From: Terana coerulea
Taxonomy: Eukaryota > Basidiomycota > Agaricomycetes > Polyporales > Phanerochaetaceae
Reading direction: 5' to 3'
NCBI GenBank assembly: GCA_024811115.1
Contig: JAKOGH010001216.1
Location: 1 to 39,667 of the forward strand
DNA length: 39,667 nucleotides
Position numbers and translations under genes: made by a program
Shown: piece after piece, positions 9,236-18,858 of the stretch
Layout: every line of letters begins with the position of its first letter
Position numbering within the stretch: the first letter of the stretch is position 1
The notes under the pieces: model-generated
What the model saw: the letters and a program-made list of their open reading frames with translations, nothing else
The model's database searches: none
What the model was told of the DNA's origin: nothing

Positions 9236-12022
9236 TCAGAGGTCGATCAGCAAGGGTTCCAGTGTATATTGGCGATGTCTCTTCAGTTCAGCAAGCGCAG
9301 AATTAGACCACTCACCGCCTCTTGCGCTTGCTGCACGTAACCGGTGTATCCGTCGGCATACTTGCCGACCTCTTTACCTTTGCTGGCACCTAGGCCGACA
9401 CCCTGTGCGTAGATAGCCGTTTGGCTATGGGAGGCGACGTAAGTGGTCGAATAAAAAGGCTTAGAGTGAACAACATACATAGGCTCAACGCGACCTTCTC
9501 CAGAGGTCCCCAAGCCTGTGCCTTCTTTCCAACCCATCATCCGCAACAGCTTGTTGCCAACATTGCTTTCATCTTCGCCAGGGTTGACCGGTGCGGGTGG
9601 TGGTGACGGGGCGGCGCCGGGCCCTCTGCGTGTCGCTTCTTGCCCGCCGCCTTCGCGCTCGGTTCCAACACAGGGGTGTCCGACTGGTTATGCATGATGC
9701 GGCGCTCGGAGGCTCTGTCGCGGTACTTGGGCTGCTCGGCCTTCAACTTCGCAGCCTTCGCCTTCTCCCGGGCGACGTCGCGCAGGTTTGCATCTTTGAA
9801 GTTTTTCTGGGGCTTGATCAGACACGAATAATTTAGAAGGCTGAGCAGCGAACCTTGTGCAGATCTGACTCTTTGTTGTGCCGCTTCAGTTGATCCAGGG
9901 TCTTGAACTGACGGGCACAAAGTAGACACGTGATGGCTACGGTGTCTGAAAACTCATACTCGGCCTCCGTGGGGAGTGGCGTAATTGATTTGACCTTGGC
10001 AGGTGTTACCGAGGGTGGCGGTACCTCCTATCGTACCAATGTGATACATGGATCGGGTTGACTGAAGGAATGAACCTACTGCGATAGCCGCGACAGATGG
10101 TCCAGCAACAAGAGGATCCTCCTTGAGCCCGTCCTTTCAGCTCTTCTTGCACCTGGTTCCACTTCGTAATATTGTTCGCGGTCTAACAATACCGTCAACA
10201 TTGCAGGCGGTCTGCACAACACTATGCCACATACCTTCTTGCTTGCTACCATCGGAGCAACTTTATGCGTGACGACAACTGCACCGTACCACTCGTCAAT
10301 GCACACATCCACATACACGCTCTCTCGCATCTCAAGGTGTGAGACAAACCCTTAGCGTCTGAAGCAGCCCCCTTCTCTCCTTCTTCATCGCCGTCTTCTC
10401 CGCCTTCTTCTTCGTCGTTCATGGAGAAGCCAGGCACGGCGGGCGCAGCCTTCTTCCCGAGTACCGCGGCTGATGTCGATGCCAGAGCTGGTTTCGCACC
10501 GAAGCCTCCTTTAAAGCTCAGAGTGACAGGCTTATCGGAGACTGGTAGCGTGGAGGCTTCAGGTAGCTTCTGCATCCCGCCATTCTCAACTAGTGGCGAA
10601 TGCTTAGTGATGAAAAATGTATTGCAGTGTAGTCAACCATACCTTTCAGCTTCTTTTTCTTCTCCTTGATAGCAGGCTCGGTTTCTTGTTGCACTGGCTC
10701 TTCGACTTTGAACTCCAGCATGGCAATAGTGGAGCTTTCGTCCCAGTAGCGAACCCAAGTACCTTCAGCTCGGCCGAGACTCATCGAAGACGCGAGGCAT
10801 GCGTCATCCCGAAGAGAATAGTCAGGCAACGGTTGAAACGAATCAGCATGAGCAAACGACGCAGCGACTGGCCGTTCCGAGATGCGGAATCCTGCTGGGT
10901 GGATTTTCGCAGACATTGTCGCGGCAAGAACTGCAGATGCAGACTAAGGTTTGCAGGTAGTCAGTAATGCTCGTGAAAACTGGGAGGTAGTGTACGCACT
11001 GCGATGTCGACGAATTCCACGAAGGCAAAGCCGAAGCTTGCCATTGTCGCCTTGTCTTTGATAAGGATGATGCGTCTCATCCCCTTGGCGCCCTCCTTCC
11101 CGGGCCCGGACGACAGCTTCATAGCCTGCGCAATAGCTTGCGGGCCAGATAGCGGGTCCAGACCGCGGAACAGCAGCACTGGCCCCTGGACGCTGCCAAT
11201 GTCCCGCGTCCCGTCGTTCATGTTCAGCGGCCCACGCCGTCCTGCCGGACTGGCGCTCTGCGAGTAGTCGATCTTGACGCGACGACCGTTATGCTGCTCG
11301 CCAGCCGCGAGGGCCTTGGCGAACGCAGCCTTCGCGGACGCCCCATGCGAGGCCGGCGGCGGTACATCGATGAACGGGAACCGCGGGTCGACGAAGGCGC
11401 GGGAGTGTTCGGTGGTCGTGAACTGCGCGAAGCCAAACCCTCTAGAGTTGCCTTCACGGCGGCAAGAGGAAAGAAAAGACGTCAATGCGCTGTGCGTAAG
11501 CGGGAGGGAAGGGGCAAGTAAGTGCCTGTTGTTCTGTCACGGATGATCGTCACTGTTTCGACGCTGCACTTCTGTCCCACAAGGTACGCTTGAAGCTGTA
11601 AAATACGGTTTTCTTAAAATATTCATAACATGAAAGTGTTGAAGGAACTTACGTCCGCTTCATTGAAATCTGGATCTAGGCCGAGGAAGATGACATGAGG
11701 GCTGGGCTCGCTAGGTCCCTGCACTCGTTTCTTTCCTTGGTCTGCCCAAATATTAACATGCTTGTGGCCTTCATACATTTCATATCCGCTATCGTTGTGG
11801 TTCCCTTGCGCAGCGTCGTATCCCTGCGCTAAATGAGTCCGAGGCTGATACTAGGGGCAGTGGCGAGCTTACCCCGTTGTTATACTTCCTCCGCTTGCCA
11901 TCGTTGTAATAGTCGTCTTCTCTGCCTCGTATATTGCCACTGCTGGAGTTTCCACTCCAGCTTTGGTCAGACCAGTCGTTCCAGCTATCTTTGCCTCGGT
12001 CCCATTCGCGGTTGTGGGCCAT
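9236..12022 (-). CDS. RRM / C2H2 / G-patch RNA-binding protein (RBM5/RBM10-like)
   Basis: Probable nuclear splicing factor of the RBM5/10 architecture. Exons: 12022-11873, 11823-11653, 11595-11526, 11451-11000, 10943-10643, 10589-10350, 10260-10235, 10182-10080, 10027-9854, 9806-9479, 9424-9316 and 9280-9236, about 722 aa. RRM1 starts at HVIFLGLDPDFNEAD (about 92) and has RNP1 RGFGFAQF; RRM2 has VLLFRGLDPL and SFGFAFVEF. A C2H2 finger follows (CLLCARQFKTLDQLKRHNKE, about 538-557), then a charged helix and a G-patch (LLRMMGWKEGTGLG; GVGLGASKG). Two one-base corrections are needed: one too many in the T run at 10135-10137 and one too few in the G run at 9608-9611; they cancel. The intron at 11525-11452 has a GC donor, and the last intron would be only 35 nt. 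Its ATG is 69 bp from the divergent complex I gene. Confidence 0.85.
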
Positions 12023-12091
12023 GGTGATGGTGCGAAGTCAAGTTGATTTGAGCGCTGAACACACAGAAACTCCTCTCTCCTCGACTTCATC
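12023..12091. promoter_or_regulatory. 69-bp divergent promoter between two start codons
   Basis: The ATG of the RNA-binding protein (12022, -) and the ATG of the complex I subunit (12092, +) are 69 bp apart. This space must hold both leaders, and core promoter elements must fall inside it or within the opposite gene. There is a pyrimidine-rich stretch just before 12092 and no TATA box. Confidence 0.6.
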
Positions 12092-12556
12092 ATGGCAGGC
12101 GGGCATGGCGGTATGTTCTTGCGTATACAGCCTGTTTTTGATACGGTTTTACTCATAGAGTATGGTGAATGTATATAGGACCACTCAAGGTGCGTGTACT
12201 GGCTGTGATCCGCTGTACGAAATGTTGAGCTGATATACATGTTGTAGACTGACCCCGCCATCGAGCGGTGGAACTCCATGGTTTGTACAACATCATACAG
12301 CCTATGACTCTCCATATATTGAGACTCATGTCCCTCACTCTAGCGGGAGAATGTGTACAAGCACTTCCGTTTCACCCCGAAGACCTCATACCAGTCTGTC
12401 ATCGGATTGGTCGTGTTCCCGGTCTTCATTTACTGGGTCTCTGCGAGCACGGATGTGCGTTACGTTCTCTTTTCGACTCTAACAGTAACTGACAATGCGT
12501 TGTAGTTGAAGTACAAATGGGCCGGCAAACGCAAAGACGAGTCGTTGAACGCATGA
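12092..12556 (+). CDS. Complex I accessory subunit, NDUFB4/B15-like (about 8.5 kDa)
   Basis: Small single-span subunit of the membrane arm of mitochondrial NADH:ubiquinone oxidoreductase. Five exons, 12092-12110, 12179-12189, 12248-12280, 12344-12454 and 12506-12556, join without a break to 74 aa. The protein begins MAGGHGGPLK and contains DPAIERW, FRFTPK and a hydrophobic segment (about residues 39-55), ending in the basic tail KWAGKRKDESLNA. The spacing PAxxRW...FRxTPK...transmembrane helix matches the B15 family; the human protein has an extra N-terminal part. Exon 2 is only 11 nt. Retaining the alternative acceptor at 12158 would introduce an in-frame TAG, which supports the 68-nt first intron. 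It converges on COQ7, leaving 107 bp between stop codons. Confidence 0.85.
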
Positions 12557-12663
12557 TTATACTCGCTCGATCAATATTAGACGTCTGTCTCACTCGTTCG
12601 ACCACCACGTCCTCCTAAGTATGTTACATTAAGCATGTAATCGACAAAACACATCATAAACCT

Positions 12664-13463
12664 CTAGATTCGTTTGCAAAGTTCGATGGCGACCTTGCAT
12701 CCCGCACCGACCACAGTACTCAGCAAAGCGTGCGCTGGTGCCCGCTGCGAGTGGTGTAGAACAGCAGTGTCCAAATGTTCGAGTTCATCGTCCCGGAACT
12801 CCCGAATCACGTCTTTCAACAGCGGTATGCTCGGGTCTTCGGTCTTCATCTTGTCCAGTTCCTTTAGTTGGCTGTGGTGCGCCTGGTTCAATGGCAACTC
12901 TCAATGGCTCAACTGGGCACGCACTCGTCGTAATGTTCGCCGATCACCGTTTCCACCGCTTCAGTACATGCCATGGCAGCCTCTTTACCCATGAGGGCGG
13001 TGACCGCTCCAAGTCCGAAGCCTGCAACCTTCGCGACATCCCATAGAAGCGTCGGCCGTACTCGATGCTGAAGCTGCAGTTTATTCATGACAGCTAGATG
13101 CTTCTTCTCTTGGTCCCACATGTCCTGAGTCGCCCTTTATGAGTCTTTCGTCACATCCGCGATGAATGTGGCAGGCCTCGCTCACTTGAATTAGCGGTCC
13201 TGCTACCCTGTCCCGTCCCAGGACGGCAAGCTGACCCTTGTAGATATAATTTGCTGCCACTTCACCTGCTTGGTCGATACGCAACGCAGCATCCAGAACC
13301 TTTCGTTGCTTGTCCGTGATGTCCCGTGGTGTACTCGACGTAGATGCCTCCTGACCAGGAATTGAGTCCATGTAGACAGACGATGGAAGCATCCGGGTGA
13401 GGATGCATAGGTTTTTCGCATATGGTTTTGTACATATCTCCTTGCTGATCGCAAAGACAGCAT
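12664..13463 (-). CDS. COQ7: COQ7, demethoxyubiquinone hydroxylase
   Basis: Di-iron monooxygenase of the mitochondrial inner membrane that carries out the penultimate step of ubiquinone synthesis. Exons: 13463-13434, 13350-13186, 13124-12921 and 12882- or 12861-12664 (205 or 198 aa; the last acceptor is unclear, both phases fit). The proposed start gives [10 protein letters not shown], an Arg/Ser-rich mitochondrial presequence spliced over an 83-nt intron. Without that intron an alternative start at 13527 stays open in the catalytic frame. Iron ligands are visible in family order: E in IDQAGEVAA, ExxH in DQEKKH, E in [11 protein letters not shown], and ExxH in FRDDELEH. No frame correction is needed. 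It diverges from the gene at 13895 with 431 bp between starts. Confidence 0.93.
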
Positions 13464-13894
13464 TCTTGAGTAACACAGTATGGAGGGGAAAAGGAGAGCT
13501 GTCGATGCCGAAGGCAAGCAGAGGCAAGCCAAGTCGGACTCGGACTGTCCAGTGTCGGAGGCCTCAGAAGCGCTCACGGGAGGCGGGACGAGGAAGCGCC
13601 CAATGACTCGCGTGCTCGACGCGTGGCCATAAGAGCGCTGCTTGATCGCGTCTAGAGTTCCCTTTAGGTTCGCTCGCTGAGTCGTTGAACTGCATTGCTA
13701 TAGAGACCGTCAACAAGGCTGACGGGATATAAAGCACAGACACACAAAGGTTCCTTGCAATAACCTCTCCGCCCCTCGGACCATACTCAACGCGTGTAAC
13801 GATGTCTACGTGAGCACTCGCCGTACTACTCTGGCCACTACAACTGAGGTTAACGTGCATACGCCATAGATTCACTCCCACTGATGCTGTGGAT
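13464..13894. other. Divergent promoter region, COQ7 and the 13895 gene
   Basis: The region between two divergent ATGs. A TATA-like GATATAAA lies at 13724-13731. Open frames here show no family resemblance. Confidence 0.45.
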
Positions 13895-14801
13895 ATGTCT
13901 AAGGAGAAAGACTGGGCCGCGAAGCTCGGTTAGTATACTTTGCATAGCGCGTTTCAGCCATACAGACAACGAGGAACCTCTGCAGGCATGATGGACTGGG
14001 ACAGTACGCGCATCGTCTTCACGAAGCGAACCCTCATCGAGTTCTTGAGGTGCGTCCTTCCCTTTTAAATGCTGCTGCGCATTGTGCATAACTTTTGTTG
14101 CAGATACACTGGCACTACTGTCGACACGAACTTCAGCAACATCCAGAAGCTGCCCAGTACGTTCCCTCATGCACAGCGCAAGCACACCACTCACTTCATC
14201 TATGAACAGAGTACGCCACCTTTGGGAAGATCTCTGGAGAAGCGACAACAGCAACCGATACGGAGCCTAGCTCCTCAACGGCGGCGACCGAACAAGGTAT
14301 TCACATTGTGTTATCCAGCCTCCGTTAGGTTCAGCACTAAAATCTGTCCCAGATTCCACCACCAGCAACGAAAGTGGTTTCAAGCCCAGCAGGCGAGTAC
14401 GTACCGCCCCAGGCGGCGACACTCATGATATTTTCTCTCATCATGTGGACGACGACGCACTGGCGAGTGCGCCACCTCGCCCAGGTGCAGCCGCTGACAC
14501 TCAAAACCGGTACGTCGAAATGTCTGTATCCTTCGTTTTCGATGACTTACGATGCGGTGCTCGCGCAGATCCGATTCCTTATGGGATACTCCGGCGGATG
14601 ACAAGCCGGCTTGGAAGCCCACGAGGAGGTGAGATCATTATTGCTCCGTGTCGCACACGTGCGAGAGGCTTACTTATTTCTATGTAGGGTCCGAGAGATG
14701 CCTGGAGGACGAGACAGCATTTCCGGTGTAAGTCTTTGAAATGGGTCGCTCTTAGTCAACGTCTCATTCTCTGACCCAAATGATTCATATAGATCCTTTG
14801 A
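13895..14801 (+). CDS. Small protein with two RRVRxxPGG motifs (SPIRAL1/HN1-like)
   Basis: Eight exons with good splice sites (13895-13928, 13986-14049, 14104-14156, 14210-14296, 14353-14509, 14569-14628, 14688-14727, 14793-14801) join to 167 aa. The first 65 residues (MSKEKDWAAKLGMMDWD...) are unrecognised. A Ser/Thr-rich stretch follows, then two copies of one motif: FKPSRRVRTAPGGDTHDIF (about 98-116) and WKPTRRVREMPGGRDSISGI at the very C-terminus. The pattern Arg-x3/4-Val-x3-Pro-Gly-Gly followed by a hydrophobic end resembles the terminal motif of plant SPIRAL1 and animal HN1/Jupiter microtubule-associated proteins. That link is from memory of the motif and is tentative. If the intron at 14629 is retained, the protein stops at 14632 and loses the second copy's core. 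Function unknown. Confidence 0.6.
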
Positions 14802-15160
14802 TCATACCACTTTCACAAGTTGGAATGTAATTTAGCAGATGGCGGAAACGCTATTGTCACGTTCATATCACAAGGGAGGGAGTCTGTTGTTGTATCTATC
14901 ACCTATTATGACGGATTGGTCAGAAGACAGTTTGTCCGCAAAATCATGTAGCTCAAGCCTCAATGTTATAAGGCCACTTTCCACCATTTATGATTTTGGC
15001 TTCCTAGTGCAGGCACTGCAGGGTCACGGGGACTGTGTATCCAAGCTTTAGGAATGAGAGTTTGGACTCTGGACCCTGTGTAATGTCACTCATGTGCGTT
15101 GTGCAATGTGAAACTATAAGTTCAAGGAGTCATGAGGCACGAGCCTGGACTCTATACTCT
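14802..15160. other. Intergenic region after the 13895 gene
   Basis: Nothing recognised apart from the expected 3' untranslated sequence. Short open frames at 14839-15051 and in 15035-15451 run into the inverted-repeat element and are not supported. Confidence 0.4.
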
Positions 15161-15639
15161 GAGCTGTTTCGGGTTATAATGAGAAGCGCCGTTTTTTCTC
15201 GCGCGCGAGGACCTTCCCAAAAAGGAATCTTCCGACTCTTGCCTTCCGACTGGACTGTGCGCATCTCGGGAACAGTGCTTGTAGCGAGTGCCAAAATGCT
15301 GGGAAGGTTCTCGGGCATATGCACGCATCATCCTTGTATAACCAGAACCGGAAAAAGCGTCAATCTGACGCGCCCAGAACCTGAGTTGTGTACAAGTAGG
15401 GCAAAATGTGCAATTGACTGGATTTGCAACGAGCACGAGACTCATGTGTAGGGAAAATAAAATAAAATACATAACACATGCTCATAGAAGTCATATTTGT
15501 AGTATCAGCATGTTCCGGGCAATATTGAAGGGACGGTGCGTGCAGCAGGCTGCGGCAGGGAGTCGGAAGTTACCATTTTGGGAAGGTCCTCGCGCGCGAG
15601 AGAAAAACGGCGCTTCTCATTATAACCCGAAACAGCTGT
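15161..15639. mobile_element. MITE-like element with about 80-bp terminal inverted repeats
   Basis: The left end (15162-15243, beginning AGCTGTTTCGGGTTATAATG and containing CGCGCGCG) is repeated inverted at 15554-15637 with about 90% identity. The element is 479 bp and has no coding capacity. Flanks are TATACTCT (15153-15160) and AATACTCT (15640-15647), a 7-of-8 match that could be an 8-bp target duplication as made by hAT-type transposases. It is probably a non-autonomous DNA transposon; the family is unassigned. It ends 84 bp downstream of the tRNA-Phe gene. Confidence 0.8.
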
Positions 15640-15723
15640 AATACTCTCTAGTCTTTCGAGCATTTTCCTAAATCAATGAAAAATTGTGCATAAATAAATG
15701 AAAAGAACGTGACACGATTAGTA

Positions 15724-15810
15724 TGCCAGGACCGTGGATTGAACACGGGACCTCCAGAAGGCTCCGTACAGGGCTTCAGTCTGTTGCTCTCCCAGCTGAG
15801 CTATCCCGGC
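15724..15810 (-). tRNA. tRNA-Phe (GAA) with a short intron
   Basis: On the minus strand it begins GCCGGGATAGCTCAGCTGGG and ends with a T arm (CCGTG/CACGG around TTCAATC), acceptor strand TCCTGGC and discriminator A. The acceptor stem pairs fully with one G-U. The anticodon loop reads CTGAAG, so the anticodon is GAA. The anticodon arm is about 14 nt too long, consistent with a nuclear tRNA intron after position 37. A T-run terminator candidate lies near 15700. Internal A and B boxes are intact. Confidence 0.92.
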
Positions 15811-15899
15811 GATGGAGTTGGTGTCATCTACAATTATGTTTGCGAGAACGGGACTTGGAAGCCTCTCCTTGCATCATTCGAGCTTTTATTCTTTGGCTT

Positions 15900-16410
15900 A
15901 CTGCCGTTTGCATAAGTCCGTGAAATCACAAAATTTCGTGGGGCTTGTTTGGCCCTGCTTGGCCACAGCACGTGGCTTCTCGCAGATCCCTCTTCCACCT
16001 ATAGCTGAGAGTGTGAATATTGGTGGAAAAATATAGTAGTATCCGAGTGATATTCTCAGCACCGCTGCATACTCACTAGCTCAATACAGAGGCGAGGGTA
16101 CGGTAGCTGCGAGAAATCCACCGTGAGAAGAAAGACGCTCAGTCCGAGAAGCGCTCACTTGGCTCCGATCCATGCGTTTGGGCGTCAACGTGAAAGCAGC
16201 CCAACCCTCACAAAATAAGTCAAGGTGAGGCGAAGAACATGGAGAAGTACTTCAGCGTCGCACTTACATACACCCCCGTTGCTAATTTGTTAAATCTAGC
16301 CCGTTACGCGGAGGAAAACGCGTGCTCTACACAGGTCACGGGGAGAGCCAAACAGGGCCAAGCAAGCCCATCGAAATTCCCTGATTTCACGGACTTATGC
16401 AAACGGCAGT
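15900..16410. mobile_element. Second MITE-like element with about 62-bp terminal inverted repeats
   Basis: Starts ACTGCCGTTTGCATAAGTCC and ends with its inverse. The repeats (about 15900-15962 and 16348-16410) match at roughly 85%. It is 511 bp and non-coding; its ends are unrelated to those of the element at 15161. No clear target duplication could be fixed. Its left end is 89 bp upstream of the tRNA-Phe gene, so the tRNA is flanked by two different elements. Confidence 0.75.
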
Positions 16411-16787
16411 ATTGCTGACGGTACAACGAGATAAATTCACTGACTGGCTCGGAGACACAAAGAACTACTGTTCCGAGCTGCACTCGCGGCCCTACGGCGT
16501 GCTTCGGAATTCTTCTTTGCCAAGTCTAATTTTGCTTTTTCGAAGGAGTCAAGCCGACGAGACGACGAAGTGATTTCCCACCGCACTTCACAGTAGCAGA
16601 CGGTCGCAAAGCTCAGGGCACGACACCCCTACTAATTGAGGTCGCTCGGACGGCGTCCTTCGCCGGAGGGTTACGTCTCGCACAGTCGGCCATTCTAAGA
16701 TCTATTCCGGCAGTACCGTGATACGTGTGTGACGTGTCGGCACGGCCTTCTGCAGCCACTATGTGAACACTGACCCAGCCCAAGTAC
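16411..16787. other. Upstream region of the P450 gene
   Basis: No coding sequence is recognised between the inverted-repeat element and the P450 core promoter. No motif strong enough to name. Confidence 0.4.
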
Positions 16788-16796
16788 TTATATAAC
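16788..16796 (+). promoter_or_regulatory. TATA box of the P450 gene
   Basis: TTATATAAC lies about 70 bp before the P450 ATG at 16863, the expected distance for a fungal TATA promoter. Confidence 0.5.
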
Positions 16797-16862
16797 CTGG
16801 CTGTGCCTGTCGAAGTTTACACTACATTCCGTGGTACGTCTTGGGAGTGCTCACTACTGACC

Positions 16863-18858
16863 ATGGCGATACAGGTGTGGAATACCCTCCTCCGAGGCAT
16901 CCCCGTGGCTGTGGTAGCGTGGGTGGCGTACTCTGCCGTGAGGGCCGTGTATAATTTGTACTTCCATCCGTTGGCACGGTTTCCTGGGCCTAGGTGGCCC
17001 GCTGCGACTGAGTGGTGGAAGACAAATGTCGAAGTATTCAGAGGTGAAGACCTGCCGAAGAGGCTTCTCGAGTTACATGCTGAGTACGGTGAGTTTGACC
17101 GGCTTGGGCTATGTTATATGGACAGATTTCCGATTAACGACCACACTAGGTGATATCGTCCGCGTCGCGCCGAACGAGGTGATGAGACTTGCGTCCTTGC
17201 GCTGATTGCATCATAGCTGATTTCAATGTCCATAGTTGCACTTCTCCAAACCATCGGTCTACCACGAGATATACAATGCACGATCAAGATGGGCCAAAGA
17301 CCCTGCGCTGTATACACCATTCGGAGAAGATGTCTCCACATTCACAACCCTTGAATACCGCGACGCCAAAAAGCGCAAGGACCTCGTGTCTCCGCATTTC
17401 TCGCGCAAGGCCATTCTGGACATGCAGAACGTCGTCCAGTCCGGAGTGAGTGCCTCAGTGTATGCTGCTGTCTAGACAGCCCACGTACTGAGATTAAAAT
17501 TTATTACTGAAGCTCGACGAATTATGCTCGCTCATTGAGTCGCGCAGCCAAGCCGGCAAACCGACGGATGTCTTCCGTGCTTTGCGCTGTGTATCGCTGG
17601 ACACCATTACCTCGTATTGTTTCGGGTTCTCCGCCAACACCAAGGAAGCGACAGACTTCAAGGCACTCGTCTTAGAAGAGTTACACCAGGGCGCTCTCAC
17701 CTTCAAATTCTTGAAGCACTTCCCTGTAGTTAAAGATGTAGTTCTCTCCTCGCGCGTGTAGTTTTCTCGGTCTACAAGCCCGCCAACCCAAAAGGCTTCA
17801 TGGAAGTACAACGCGTACGTGCACCTGCATCTCATGAATTTGATTCCACGTCTTATGCGCGTGCTTTGAGCAGAAGATAGAGGCGCAGGTGGAGGAAGTC
17901 ATCGCGCGCCCCGAATCGCTCGCGGATGCGCCGCAGGCCACAGTCTGGCACAGCCTCATCGACCCTGCCAAACCCACAGAAAATCAGCATGCCGTCCTTG
18001 CGGGACGAGGCAGGCCTCCTCATTGTCGCGGGCACGGACACCGTCAGCAACGCCTCCACCGTCGGCGTCGTTCACGTCGCTGGCAACGCGGATATTTGCC
18101 ACACGCTGACGGCGGAGCTGCGGGAGGCATGGCCTCGTCTTGATGAGACGCCACGGCTAGAGGTCCTGGAAGCTTTGCCATATCTAGTGGGTTGATTCAA
18201 CTCGAAACGGAGGCTTGTAATCGATGCTCAGCGCATGTTCAGCAAGCGGTGTGCAAAGAGTCGCTGCGCTTGAGCCACGGCGTAATGACCCCCCTGACAC
18301 GTGTAGTCCCTGCAGAGGGCACTACGCTCAGCGGGCAGTTCATCCCGGGTGGGGTGAGTGGCTCCTTGCTTCGTATCCTCCGCACACAAACTTACAGCTA
18401 GCCCCGCCAGACTCTCGTTGGTATGAGCCACCTCTTCGTGCACCTCAACCCGGAACTGTTCCCAGATCCTCATGCTTTCCGTCCCGAGCGCTGGCTTGAG
18501 CCGAATGCGAAGGAGCTCGACCCGTACCTCGTCGCGTTCTCCAAGGGTCCCCGTAGCTGTCTCGGCATCAAGTGCGTAATTGTCTCCTTTCGCCGAAGAC
18601 GTCTGGGTATTAACGTGCGATTCTTTGCACAGCCTTGCGTGGTGCGAGCTGTACATGAACATCGCCAACCTCTTCCGGCGGTTCGACGTGAAGCTCGACG
18701 GGTGCAGGTTAGCACATATCTCACTCGATTATCCACTTCCCCTCTGACATTCTCCTGCGTTATGTCTCAGCCCGTCGGATTTGAAGTTCCGGGACTTTTT
18801 CATTCCTTACTATACTGGCCCTGACCCGCTGATCATCACAACACCTGTCTCTTCTTAA
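16863..18858 (+). CDS. Cytochrome P450 monooxygenase
   Basis: Membrane-bound haem monooxygenase; substrate unknown. Exons 16863-17088, 17150-17178, 17236-17445, 17513-17814, 17874-18186, 18243-18353, 18402-18571, 18633-18707 and 18771-18858 total 1,524 nt, about 507 aa, standard for the family. Features: N-terminal membrane helix, proline hinge FHPLARFPGP, I-helix LLIVAGTDTVSNAST (the AGTDT oxygen-activation motif), K-helix ExxR in VCKESLRLS, PERW-type FRPERWLEP, and the haem loop FSKGPRSCLG with the Cys ligand. Two one-base corrections are needed: near 17735-17745 (one base missing; otherwise TAG at 17757) and in the A run 17980-17983 (one extra). They cancel. Either a P450 with sequence errors or a young pseudogene. 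The order of conserved blocks resembles basidiomycete P450s related to trichodiene-oxygenase-type entries. Confidence 0.85.

Noticed and set aside
9573..9607. A second 35-nt intron (GTCACC...GAAG) in the RNA-binding protein instead of a missing base
   Set aside because: It would restore frame but has a poor donor, no branch site and sits in a C run that matches the error pattern elsewhere; a missing C at 9608-9611 is simpler.
10028..10152. A 125-nt intron from CAG|GTGCAAG to the acceptor at 10028 in the RNA-binding protein
   Set aside because: It avoids the frame correction but discards a well-formed 52-nt intron with a GTAGGT donor and a plausible peptide; one extra base at 10135-10137 fits better.
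13081..13527. Unspliced COQ7 start at 13527
   Set aside because: It is open and possible, but its N-terminus is hydrophobic with acidic residues; the spliced start at 13463 gives a proper mitochondrial presequence in the same phase.
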